Of a stretch of DNA of 64,000 nt, positions 48,155 to 55,387 are shown in pieces (positions within the stretch are counted from its first letter, which is position 1; each line of letters starts with the position of its first letter). Made by a program: the position numbers and the translations under genes. Under the pieces are notes generated by a model. It had not been told where the DNA came from and ran no database searches. It saw only the letters and a program-made list of their open reading frames with translations. This DNA is from CAVYOE01 sp963770155 (lineage in GTDB: Bacteria; Actinomycetota; Thermoleophilia; Solirubrobacterales; 70-9), in contig CAVYOE010000001.1 in NCBI GenBank assembly GCA_963770155.1, positions 1,240,001-1,304,000 of the forward strand, read 5' to 3'.

Positions 48155-48892
48155 TCAAGCGGACGGCCGGCCGCCGATCAGCTCTTGCAGCCGGCGGCGG
48201 CGTGCGCGGTAACGAGCGTCGCGCTCGGTCGCCTCTACGAGCCGCTCGCTTCCCGGCTCGTAGCGGCGGCGCCCCCAGACCGACCACGGTCGAGCGAGCC
48301 TAATCGCCGCCACGTAGGCAATCGGCGGCACGAACATTCCGGCGAGCGTCGACGTGGCCTTTCCTTTCAGCCCCGCGATGACACAGGCGCCCAGGTTGAC
48401 GACCATCGTCGCGATCACGACGATCGTCGCCCCGCCGCCGCCGATGTCGAGGGGTGCAAAGCCGAGCACGAAGCCGCCGCCGATGATCGTGGCGGCGATC
48501 ATCGCGTCAACCGAGCTCCGCCCCTCCTCGGACCAGTAGACGTCCTCGAGGTGCAGCCAGAGGGCGAACTCGTCGATCGTCAGTCCCGCACCGATGCCGA
48601 AAGCGGCGGCGAGGACCTCCAGCCACGGAGGGTCTGGCTGCACGGCGAAGCCGAGGAACCCGGCAGCCATCATCATCACGATCCCGAAGACGAGGTGGTG
48701 GATGTGGATCCCGCCGGTTTCGATGCTGCCCGGCCACCACGGCACTTTGGGGCTGCGCATCAGTCTTGTGCTCATGCGGATGAAGCCGAAGGAGAGAAGA
48801 AACCCGGCCAGCAGGACGAGCCCGGCGCGTTGTCCCGCGCTGTCGAGAAATCCCCCTCCCTCGAGTTCGAATTCCAGTCCAGCGAGCGGCAC
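48155..48892 (-). CDS. Integral membrane protein of unknown function
   Basis: About 245 residues from a GTG at 48892 (start uncertain). Six hydrophobic segments: AGLVLLAGFLLSFGFI, IHIHHLVFGIVMMMAAGFLGFAV, VLAAAFGIGAGLTIDEFALWL, IIGGGFVLGFAPL, GATIVVIATMVVNLGACVI and LAGMFVPPIAYVAAI. The conserved-looking IHIHHLVFG and LTIDEFALWLHLEDVYW contain His, Asp and Glu inside membrane helices, suggestive of metal or lipid chemistry. The C-terminus is a basic Arg-rich tail on the cytoplasmic side. No family name recalled with confidence. Confidence 0.72.
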   Translation of the reverse strand: MPLAGLEFELEGGGFLDSAGQRAGLVLLAGFLLSFGFIRMSTRLMRSPKVPWWPGSIETGGIHIHHLVFGIVMMMAAGFLGFAVQPDPPWLEVLAAAFGIGAGLTIDEFALWLHLEDVYWSEEGRSSVDAMIAATIIGGGFVLGFAPLDIGGGGATIVVIATMVVNLGACVIAGLKGKATSTLAGMFVPPIAYVAAIRLARPWSVWGRRRYEPGSERLVEATERDARYRARRRRLQELIGGRPSA

Positions 48893-48941
48893 GACTCGAT
48901 CGTAATTAACGGCACCTGCTCGCCGGCGCCAGCAGGCTTTG

Positions 48942-48947
48942 TAGCCT
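48942..48947 (+). promoter_or_regulatory. -10 element for glycosidase gene
   Basis: TAGCCT, exactly 6 nt before ATG 48954, no Shine-Dalgarno sequence. Confidence 0.45.
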
Positions 48948-48953
48948 CCCCCT

Positions 48954-50276
48954 ATGGCTGGCGGGAGACTGATTCGAGGGCTGATCCTTGCGACTTGCAC
49001 GCTGGGGGCGCTGGCGCTGCCGAGCACGGCCGCGGCGCAGGACTTTTGCGCCGGGCCCCTCCCGGGGGACGAGCCGACTCCCAAGGAGACCAGCTCGCGG
49101 CTCGGCTTTGGGGTCTTCCCCGGCGGCGCAGCCGGCTCGATCCTGCCGATTCGCCCGCCGGCCGTGCCCGAGGACCAGGCGAAGATCTTCGCCGCCCTCG
49201 ACCGGCTGCGGCCCGCGACGGCCCCGTTCTCGGTCCACCTCTACACCGAGTACACCGACGATGCGGCCCAGAACGCGACCAACCTCGATCTCGCCGAGGC
49301 GGCGATCGACCTCTACGCCACCCGCGGCTACACGGTCGAGCAGGTGGTCCGCTACCGCTCGGCTGGCGGCGACGTCGACGGCTATGCGGCGTTCATCCGC
49401 TCCGTCGTCCAGCGCCTAGCGCGGAAGCCCAATCTGAAGGCGCTCCAGGTCACCAACGAGACCAACTTCACCGCCGCACCGGACTCCGCCGACGGCGCCT
49501 ATCCGATGGCGAAGGAGGCCCTAGTCGCCGGAGTGCTCGCCGCCGACGAGGAGGCAGAAGATCTCGGCCTGTCGCTCGAGGTCGGCTTCAACTGGTTCTA
49601 CCGGACCGTCCCCGGCGCCGAGGAGGACCACTGGACCGCACTCGGCACTCTCGGCGGCGATGCCTGGCGCGCCGCGGTCGACTGGGTCGGGCTCGATGCC
49701 TATCCGGGCACGTTCTTCCCGCCGCTGACGGATCGCTCGTATGGACGCGGGGCAATGATCAACGCCCTCGACGTGCTGCGGGACTGCTACATGCCCCTCG
49801 CCGGGCTCGGCGACGAGGTCGACATCCACATCACCGAGAACGGCTTTCCCACCGGTCTCCTCTACCGCACCTACGAGGAGCAGGTCCGCTACCTCGAGAC
49901 GATGGTCGGGACCGTGAACGAATTCCGCGGCAACTTCAACGTCACCGACTACAACTGGTTCACCCTGCGCGACGGCGACACGTCCAGCCTGGACTTCCAG
50001 CAGCACTACGGCTTGATGGAGTCCGACTACTCCGAGAAGCCGGCGTTTGCGTCCTACTGCCGGCTGGTCGCAGAGCTGAGCGGCGATCCTGGAGGCTGCG
50101 CGGCCTCCGCGCCTCCCGCCGGAGGCGGTCCTGCTCCCGGTACAGCCCCTCCGGACTCGGTCTACCAGGTAAACCTCGAGCGCAGGTACGTCAAGCGCAA
50201 GACGTGCAAGCGCAAAAAAGTGAAGCGGGGCAAGCAGCGCAAGCTGAAACGCTGCAAGCGCAAGCGCCGCGGCTGA
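48954..50276 (+). CDS. Secreted clan A glycoside hydrolase-like protein with basic Cys tail
   Basis: 440 residues. Signal peptide to about AAAQD. A TIM barrel with the clan A pair: acid/base Glu in LQVTNETNFTAAPD (about residue 168) and nucleophile Glu in VDIHITENGFPTG (about residue 300). DWVGLDAYPGTFFPP and YNWFTLRDGD complete barrel strands. The GH family (5/39/53-like) cannot be fixed by eye. A Pro/Gly linker leads to a tail of about 40 residues (RKTCKRKKVKRG, then LKRCKRKRRG) with two Cys. Divergent from the membrane protein at 48155. Confidence 0.82.
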   Translation: MAGGRLIRGLILATCTLGALALPSTAAAQDFCAGPLPGDEPTPKETSSRLGFGVFPGGAAGSILPIRPPAVPEDQAKIFAALDRLRPATAPFSVHLYTEYTDDAAQNATNLDLAEAAIDLYATRGYTVEQVVRYRSAGGDVDGYAAFIRSVVQRLARKPNLKALQVTNETNFTAAPDSADGAYPMAKEALVAGVLAADEEAEDLGLSLEVGFNWFYRTVPGAEEDHWTALGTLGGDAWRAAVDWVGLDAYPGTFFPPLTDRSYGRGAMINALDVLRDCYMPLAGLGDEVDIHITENGFPTGLLYRTYEEQVRYLETMVGTVNEFRGNFNVTDYNWFTLRDGDTSSLDFQQHYGLMESDYSEKPAFASYCRLVAELSGDPGGCAASAPPAGGGPAPGTAPPDSVYQVNLERRYVKRKTCKRKKVKRGKQRKLKRCKRKRRG

Positions 50277-50330
50277 ACCTCACGCCGTTCAGGCTGAGGC
50301 TTGACGCCTACGCCTGGTGCCTGAACTTCC

Positions 50331-51665
50331 TCAGCAGGTGACGGTCACCGTGACGTGGCCGGAGTCGCTCTGGCTCCCGTCACTCACGACGTACTCAAAT
50401 CCGGCCGGTCCGCAGTAACCGGCGTTCGGTGTGAACTGCGGCGTGCCGCCCGAGAGCACGACGGACCCGTTGGTCGGGCTGTAGACCGCCACGATCGAGA
50501 TGGCATCGCCCTCGGGGTCGATGTCGTTGGCGAGCAGGTTGGGGATCGGATTGTTGGTCGAATTGATTGCGACGGTTGCGGCGTCATTAGCGGCAACCGG
50601 TCCGTCGTTTAGGCAGCTCACGGTGACGGTGACCGTTCCGACATCCGTCAAGTTCCCATCGCTCACCAGATAATCGAACTGGGCCTGGCCGCAGAAGTTC
50701 GACGCCGGCGTGAAGGTGACGGTATTCCCGCTCAGAAAGACGGACCCGTTGATTGCATTCTGGACCGCCACAACCGAAAGCGGGTTTCCTTCGAAGTCGG
50801 AATCGTTTGCCATCAGAGTGCTCGTTGAAATCAACAAGGGCGTGTCCTCGCTGGTTCCAGCGGGGTCGTCGCTGGCAATCGGCGCGCAGTTCACGGAGAC
50901 GGTGACGGTCGCGGTGTCGGTCAAGGTCCCGTCGCCGACCCTGTAATTGAACGTGTCGGTCCCGCAATAGCCCGGGGGCGGCGTGTAAAGCGGAGTCCCC
51001 CCGGACAGCGAAACCGTGCCGAACATCGCGGGCTCGACCGCGCTGATCGAGAGCGAGCTGTCGGGGTCAAAGTCGTTGGCCAGCAGCCCGGTGATCGAAT
51101 TGCTGGTCGTGTTCATTTGGACCGTTACCGAGTCGTCGGCGGCGATCGGTCCGTCATCGACGCAGGCCACGGAGATGCCGACCATCGCCGTCGATCCTCC
51201 GTTCAGCGTGTAGCTGAAGATGTCGGGCCCGCAGTAGTCGATGTTCGGCGTATAGGTGAGGCCGCTGCCGCCACCGGTGATTACGACGGTCCCTTTGGAG
51301 CCGTTGGTCTTCGACATGATCGTCTTCACTCCGCCATCGGGATCGACGTCGTTAGCGAGCACGTCGACCGCGGTGGCGGGCGAGTCCTCGCCGATCGTCG
51401 CGAAGTCGCCGACCGCGCTCGGTAGGTCGTCGGTCAGATCCGGGGCCGGAGCGGGGGTCGCCGGCGGGATCGCCGGCGGGGAAATGGGTAGCGAGGCGGG
51501 CCGCTTCTTCTTGCACTTCTTCTTCGCCTTCTTCTTGCACTTCTTCGCGATGCCGGCCTGCTGTTCAGCCGCTCCAACCGGAACGGCGACGACGGCCAGC
51601 GCGATCGCGGCGCACGCAAACAACGCCCAGAGGCTCGGCCTCCCTTTCCTAGCGCTAACCCGCAT
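50331..51665 (-). CDS. Exported cadherin-like tandem-repeat protein with N-terminal Lys/Cys segment
   Basis: About 444 residues from the ATG at 51665. Signal peptide, then directly KKCKKKAKKKCKKKRP and a Pro-rich spacer. Four cadherin-like (Big/VCBS-type) repeats of about 85-90 residues follow, each with a LLANDxDPxGxxLSI-type calcium motif, GTVxxSGG, YTPxxxYCGxDxFxYxVxDG and TVTVxC. Each repeat carries a conserved Cys pair (YCG/FCG and the terminal VxC), so one disulfide per repeat is likely. The protein ends exactly at the last repeat. Adhesion or matrix role inferred. Confidence 0.85.
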   Translation of the reverse strand: MRVSARKGRPSLWALFACAAIALAVVAVPVGAAEQQAGIAKKCKKKAKKKCKKKRPASLPISPPAIPPATPAPAPDLTDDLPSAVGDFATIGEDSPATAVDVLANDVDPDGGVKTIMSKTNGSKGTVVITGGGSGLTYTPNIDYCGPDIFSYTLNGGSTAMVGISVACVDDGPIAADDSVTVQMNTTSNSITGLLANDFDPDSSLSISAVEPAMFGTVSLSGGTPLYTPPPGYCGTDTFNYRVGDGTLTDTATVTVSVNCAPIASDDPAGTSEDTPLLISTSTLMANDSDFEGNPLSVVAVQNAINGSVFLSGNTVTFTPASNFCGQAQFDYLVSDGNLTDVGTVTVTVSCLNDGPVAANDAATVAINSTNNPIPNLLANDIDPEGDAISIVAVYSPTNGSVVLSGGTPQFTPNAGYCGPAGFEYVVSDGSQSDSGHVTVTVTC

Positions 51666-51787
51666 TCCCGGAACGCTGTTCCTTCCCGTGTCGAAATCCT
51701 CCGGAGCCCCGACGCCCCGCCTACTCAAAAAAGAGTAACAACCATTTCTGCGCGAGGAGGTGTCCGATCGGTGCTACTGATTACGCC

Positions 51788-52330
51788 GTGCGACCCCTTC
51801 GGTATTCCATCAACGTCACATTGGACGGATGCTGCGATCACCGTGCAATCCCCGCGGACGAGGAGCTACATCGCCGCGCAGCGGCAGACCTCGCGCGGGC
51901 CGATGCTCTCCTCTTTGGCAGGGTGACCTACGAAATGATGGAGGCGGGATTCAGGCCGCAGGCGGGAGAGGGTCCTGACCCGACCGATCCCTTCGCCCGG
52001 ACGATCGACGCGGCAAAGAAGTACGTCGTATCGAGCACCCTGGACCGGGTCGATTGGAACGCGGAGCTCTTGCGCGGGGAGCTTGGAACAGCAGTTCAGG
52101 AGCTAAAGCGGGAGTCGGGCAAGGGACTGTCCGTGGGGGGCGTGCAGCTTCCGCTTGCGCTGGCGGAGCTGGGATTGATCGACGAGTACGAGTTCGTGGT
52201 GCATCCCATGCTGGCGGGCCACGGGCCGACCTTGTTCGCGGGGCTATCGAAGCGCGTCGACTTGAAGCCCGTGGGCCGGCTGGAGTACGACTCGGGGGCG
52301 GTGGCGATGCGGTACGAGCCTAGAAGGTGA
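51788..52330 (+). CDS. DHFR-family reductase (RibD C-terminal-like)
   Basis: 180 residues. Reads as a short NADPH reductase of the DHFR/RibD C-terminal fold: LRYSINVTLDGCCDHRAIPADEE, then DALLFGRVTYEMMEAGF, KKYVVSSTLDRVDWNAELL, KGLSVGGVQLPLALAELGLIDEYEFVVHPMLAGHGPTLF. These stand-alone proteins are common in actinobacteria and their substrate is usually unknown. GTG start at 51788. Confidence 0.9.
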   Translation: MRPLRYSINVTLDGCCDHRAIPADEELHRRAAADLARADALLFGRVTYEMMEAGFRPQAGEGPDPTDPFARTIDAAKKYVVSSTLDRVDWNAELLRGELGTAVQELKRESGKGLSVGGVQLPLALAELGLIDEYEFVVHPMLAGHGPTLFAGLSKRVDLKPVGRLEYDSGAVAMRYEPRR

Positions 52331-52334
52331 CGGG

Positions 52335-52530
52335 CTAGCCGAGCAGCGGCCGCGAGAGGAAGCGCTTCTTGCGTTTGCCGCCGGCCTTGCTCTTCACGGT
52401 CCGCTGCACCGTGACCCGGCCCTGGGCGCGGGCCTGGGTCAAGAACTCGGGCTTGATCGCGAGCGTGATGACCTTGCGCTTGCCGGACGTTGTGGACGTG
52501 GCGATGCCGATCCCGGCTGCGCAGTCGCAG
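52335..52530 (-). pseudogene. C-terminal remnant of an exported basic protein
   Basis: Minus-strand frame ending at 52335 reads GKRKVITLAIKPEFLTQARAQGRVTV, then QRTVKSKAGGKRKKRFLSRPLLG, with no start codon and no recognisable domain upstream. The composition and final basic stretch match the end of exported proteins in this window. Upstream codons run into Cys-rich and then hairpin sequence. The whole 52331-52655 gap otherwise holds only the hairpin at 52598. Probably a gene fragment. Confidence 0.4.
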
Positions 52531-52597
52531 CATCCCAGACTTCCGCGCGATTTGCGCCGTACCGACCCGCTCGATTGATTCTGGCAATGGCCAGCAA

Positions 52598-52630
52598 CGA
52601 GAAAGGCCCCCGAAGTCAGGGCCGTTCTCT
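52598..52630. repeat. Hairpin of the GAGAAAGGCCC family
   Basis: Arms GAGAAAGGCCC and GGGCCGTTCTC (one mismatch) around the loop CCCGAAGTCA; nearly identical over about 34 bp to the hairpin at 53779-53811. Neither flank has a long T-run, so it may be a weak or decayed terminator. Confidence 0.55.
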
Positions 52631-52643
52631 ATCTCCCGCGACA

Positions 52644-52649
52644 TAGGCT
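52644..52649 (+). promoter_or_regulatory. -10 element for SET-domain gene
   Basis: TAGGCT, exactly 6 nt before GTG 52656, no Shine-Dalgarno sequence. Confidence 0.4.
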
Positions 52650-52655
52650 GGCAGG

Positions 52656-53039
52656 GTGGGGAGCGAGATTCGTCCACCGACATCGATTCGCATCGGCGAG
52701 AGCATCCACGGCCGCGGTGTTTTCGCCACCGCGCCGATCGCTGCCGGCGAGACGATCGAGGTTTGCCCAGTCATCGAGCTGAGCCCCGAAGGGGCCGACT
52801 GGGTGCTTGCCGATTATGTGGTTTACCTCGCCGACGGGAAGGGATTCGCGCTGATGCTCGGCTACGGCAGTCTCTACAACCACTCCTCCGATCCGAGCGC
52901 TGAGTACGCCATTCTCGACGCCAACACCTACGAGTTCACGGCATTGCGCGAGATCGAGGCCGGCGAGGAGATAACGATCTCCTACGGCGACGATTGGTGG
53001 TCGACGCGCGGCCTCGAGCCCGGCGCCAAGGGATCGTGA
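52656..53039 (+). CDS. Short SET-domain protein (putative methyltransferase)
   Basis: 127 residues comprising only a SET domain: SIHGRGVFATAPIAAGETIEVCPV, then LGYGSLYNHSSDPSAEYAI (the NHS motif that binds SAM) and LREIEAGEEITISYGDDWW (the EEL-x-YDY-like closing motif). Bacterial single-domain SET proteins are usually annotated as lysine methyltransferase-like; no bacterial target is known to me. No pre- or post-SET cysteines. The gene stands alone between a gene remnant and the HicBA pair. Confidence 0.88.
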   Translation: MGSEIRPPTSIRIGESIHGRGVFATAPIAAGETIEVCPVIELSPEGADWVLADYVVYLADGKGFALMLGYGSLYNHSSDPSAEYAILDANTYEFTALREIEAGEEITISYGDDWWSTRGLEPGAKGS

Positions 53040-53195
53040 GTCAGTGAGCCCCCCTAAGGAAGGCTCTCGAGCGGCGCGCGCTAGTCGTCCCCTCTTGGGC
53101 ACGAGGAGAACGGTGAGAGGGGCCGCCGCGGCTCCGCTGCGCGAAAGGGAGCACCGCACCATCTGGGGCCAATCTCGATTGCTCCGAGCGCTGTT

Positions 53196-53420
53196 CTAAA
53201 GGAGCTTCTGGAGTTGGTCGACGGTGAGACCGGCGTCTCGAAGGATTCCCCCCAGCGTTCCCTTTTTCAGCTCCTTGTGCAGCGGAACCGTCAACGCATG
53301 GCGGCGGCCGCTCTTCTTCAACCGGACGTGGCTTCCGCGCTGCCGCGCGACGGACCAGCCGTCCTTCTCGAGCGCGCGGATCAGGTCCTTGCCCGAGACG
53401 ACCGGCTGCCTTGGATTCAC
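53196..53420 (-). CDS. hicA: HicA-family mRNA interferase toxin
   Basis: 74 residues with the HicA dsRBD-like fold: SGKDLIRALEKDGWSVARQRGSHVRLKKSGRRHALTVPLHKELKKGTLGGILRDAGL. The catalytic His is in QRGSHVRLKK (about residue 31). It cleaves mRNA when free of its antitoxin. GTG start overlaps the end of hicB by 4 bp, so it is translated after its antitoxin. Confidence 0.93.
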   Translation of the reverse strand: MNPRQPVVSGKDLIRALEKDGWSVARQRGSHVRLKKSGRRHALTVPLHKELKKGTLGGILRDAGLTVDQLQKLL

Positions 53421-53641
53421 GCAGGCAGCGCGACCTTGCGGCGGATGACTCCCGTTTCAAGCGACCCGCCATCCTCGCGAAGCCCCTCGACATACAGAGC
53501 CAACGCCTCCTCAGCGTTCTTCGTTGCGTCGTCGAGGTCCTCGCCCTGGGTGTGGAGGCCGGGCAAATCGGGTGCGTACACGTGGTACCCACCCTCTTCC
53601 TGGGGCTCGAAAACCATCTCTATTTCGCGCTGCGCGGTCAT
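53417..53641 (-). CDS. hicB: HicB-family antitoxin, short form
   Basis: 74 residues: IEMVFEPQEEGGYHVYAPDLPGLHTQGEDLDDATKNAEEALALYVEGLREDGG, the partially degraded RNase-H-like HicB fold. It lacks the C-terminal ribbon-helix-helix or HTH segment found in longer HicB proteins, so it should neutralise HicA, but how the operon is autoregulated is not evident. It is the first gene of the hicB-hicA pair. Confidence 0.92.
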   Translation of the reverse strand: MTAQREIEMVFEPQEEGGYHVYAPDLPGLHTQGEDLDDATKNAEEALALYVEGLREDGGSLETGVIRRKVALPA

Positions 53642-53778
53642 GCACTTAGGTTACGGATCGACCCGGCGAGCGCAAGTAAGAAGCGGGTCGCATGACAAAT
53701 TGGAACAAAGAATGGAACAACGACGCTTAGAACCCTCGGGTTCAGTTGGCCCGAGTCAGGAACACCGAGACGCAGAAA

Positions 53779-53811
53779 CGAGAAAGGCCCCCGAAGTGAG
53801 GGCCTTTCTCG
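53779..53811. terminator. Hairpin/terminator of the GAGAAAGGCCC family
   Basis: Perfect 12-bp stem CGAGAAAGGCCC / GGGCCTTTCTCG with nine-base loop CCGAAGTGA. On the minus strand it lies just past the 3' end of the tRNA, followed by TTTCTGCG, so it probably terminates the tRNA transcript. Confidence 0.7.
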
Positions 53812-53828
53812 AGTCTTACTGAATGAGG

Positions 53829-53902
<74 letters not shown>

Positions 53903-54037
53903 TCGGGGTTTGGATTTTACCGCGCATCGGCTCGATTCGCCAGGGTGGCGTCCGACGCGCAATATTCCTGTTGCCTGATTTCTCGTCGGATAGCTATGCG
54001 CGCACGTAATGAGGAAGCGCCGATGAGGGAGGAATAA

Positions 54038-54115
54038 ATGCGTCGGCAAGCCCGACAAGCAGTACCGGCCGCCCCTCGACCCTGCTACGGTCCGCGCGTC
54101 AGGCTGGGCAGATAG
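54038..54115 (+). CDS. Possible 25-residue leader peptide upstream of cspA
   Basis: ATG with a strong ribosome site (GGGAGGAA, 7 nt spacing). It encodes a basic peptide opening MRRQARQAVPAAPRP and ending VRLGR. It lies in the long untranslated region between the tRNA and cspA, about 85 bp before the cspA start. Could be a regulatory leader or chance. No other feature seen in 53903-54199 beyond a TACGGT -10-like hexamer at about 54085. Confidence 0.35.
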   Translation: MRRQARQAVPAAPRPCYGPRVRLGR

Positions 54116-54199
54116 CTCGGCAAAGTCGTGCCAGCGCTCACCGTAGTTGCAGCTATTGCATCCATCGGAGTTCGCAGCACAAGATTCCGAAGGAGCAAT

Positions 54200-54403
54200 A
54201 TGCCTACCGGAACCGTGAAGTGGTTCAGCGACGAAAAGGGCTTCGGGTTCATTACGCCCGATGACCAGTCGAAGGACCTGTTTGTTCATCACAGCGCCAT
54301 CGCCGGCGAGGGATTCAAGACTCTCGCCGAGGGCGCCAAGGTCTCCTATGACGCCGAAGAGGGCGACAAGGGACCCAAGGCCGCGAACGTACAGCCGGTC
54401 TAG
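54200..54403 (+). CDS. cspA: Cold shock protein
   Basis: 67 residues from ATG 54200 (AAGGAG 6 nt upstream). Single OB-fold: TGTVKWFSDEKGFGFITPDD (RNP1 KGFGFI), DLFVHHSAI (RNP2), then LAEGAKVSYDAEEGDKGPKAANV. It binds single-stranded nucleic acid and acts as an RNA chaperone. The distance to the nearest upstream feature leaves room for a long 5' leader, as in other csp genes. Two hairpins follow. Confidence 0.97.
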   Translation: MPTGTVKWFSDEKGFGFITPDDQSKDLFVHHSAIAGEGFKTLAEGAKVSYDAEEGDKGPKAANVQPV

Positions 54404-54409
54404 CCAAGT

Positions 54410-54427
54410 CCCGGCCTTCGGGCCGGG
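54410..54427 (+). terminator. Hairpin with UUCG tetraloop after cspA
   Basis: CCCGGCC-TTCG-GGCCGGG, a perfect 7-bp stem with a UUCG tetraloop, 6 bp after the stop. No T-run; may protect the 3' end of the mRNA rather than terminate. Confidence 0.6.
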
Positions 54428-54443
54428 ATCGACTTGTGCAGGA

Positions 54444-54475
54444 GAGGGCCCGGTGATCCGGGCCCTCTTTTTTTT
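54444..54475 (+). terminator. Intrinsic terminator of cspA
   Basis: GAGGGCCCGG-TGAT-CCGGGCCCTC followed by eight T. A textbook rho-independent terminator. Confidence 0.95.
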
Positions 54476-54504
54476 GCGCGGGCCCAGGGCCTTGGGCCCT
54501 GGAG

Positions 54505-55323
54505 CTAGCCGGCCGGCGCGGGATCCTCGAACTCGGCGGTCTCCTTAGAGAGAGCCGCCTGGACCGCGGCGAGCTGGTTCTTGGAGCCGATCAGCTGTTT
54601 CTGGAGCTCGGCCTCGAGCGCCAGGCCCTCGGCCGGGGGAGTGCGCCAGGCGTCGCGAAGGAGGCGCTTGGCCGCCCGCGCCGCGTCGGGAGAGTTGCCG
54701 GCGATCTCCTCGGCGAGCTTGTGCGCGGCCCGCTTCGGGTCCTTGATGGTCGAGGTGACCAGGCCGAGCTCGCGCCCCTCCTCCGCCTCGACGGTGCGGC
54801 CGGTGAAGACGAGCTCGCGGGCGTGGTCGGCGCGGACCAGGCCGGGCAGCGCCGCGGTGATCCCCATGTCGGGGATGAGGCCGTACTTCATCTCCATCAC
54901 CGAGAGGCGGGTGTCCGGAGCGGCGATCCGGATGTCGGCGCCGAGCGCGATCTGGAGGCCGCCCCCGAAGCAGGCACCGTGGAGGGCGGCGATCACCGGC
55001 ACCGCCAGCTGCTGCCAACCGTAGGAGGTCCGCTGGGCGAAGTTGGCGCCGTCGCCGTCGCGCCGCTCGAAGATGTCGCCGATCTCAGCCTGTCCCCCCA
55101 TGAAGGAGGGGAAATCGAGTCCGGAGCAGAAGCTCGGCCCCTCACCGGAGAGCACGATCGCGCGCAGACCGCGGGTGTCGGCCAGCTCGTCGATCGCCGC
55201 GTTGATCGCGACCAGCATCTGCCAGTCGAGCGCGTTGTGCTTGTCGGCGCGGACCAGGCGCACGTCGGCGACGTGGCCGGTGATCTCGATTTCGACCCGG
55301 TCGGCTCGTTCCTCGGCGCCCAT
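54505..55323 (-). CDS. Enoyl-CoA hydratase/isomerase (crotonase superfamily)
   Basis: 272 residues. First oxyanion motif LSGEGPSFCSGLDFPSFMGG, second HGACFGGGLQIALGADIRIAAPDTRLSVMEMKYGLIPDMGIT. The Glu and Asp at hydratase positions (MEMKYGLIPDMG) differ from classical hydratases, and crotonases of this type (caiD/menB-like in length) often act as isomerases or dehydratases. ATG 55323 is preceded by TAAGCT at 8 nt. No CoA-pathway partner lies next to it. Confidence 0.9.
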   Translation of the reverse strand: MGAEERADRVEIEITGHVADVRLVRADKHNALDWQMLVAINAAIDELADTRGLRAIVLSGEGPSFCSGLDFPSFMGGQAEIGDIFERRDGDGANFAQRTSYGWQQLAVPVIAALHGACFGGGLQIALGADIRIAAPDTRLSVMEMKYGLIPDMGITAALPGLVRADHARELVFTGRTVEAEEGRELGLVTSTIKDPKRAAHKLAEEIAGNSPDAARAAKRLLRDAWRTPPAEGLALEAELQKQLIGSKNQLAAVQAALSKETAEFEDPAPAG

Positions 55324-55331
55324 CGGCTAGC

Positions 55332-55337
55332 AGCTTA
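55332..55337 (-). promoter_or_regulatory. -10 element for crotonase gene
   Basis: TAAGCT on the minus strand, 8 nt before ATG 55323. Confidence 0.35.
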
Positions 55338-55387
55338 GCCGCGCGTACTCTCCTGACGCGAGGGATCGAAGCTGCTTAGATGAGACG

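Noticed and set aside
48185..50341. 718-codon plus-strand frame spanning two genes
   Set aside because: Crosses from the membrane protein gene into the glycosidase gene; both are explained better in other frames.
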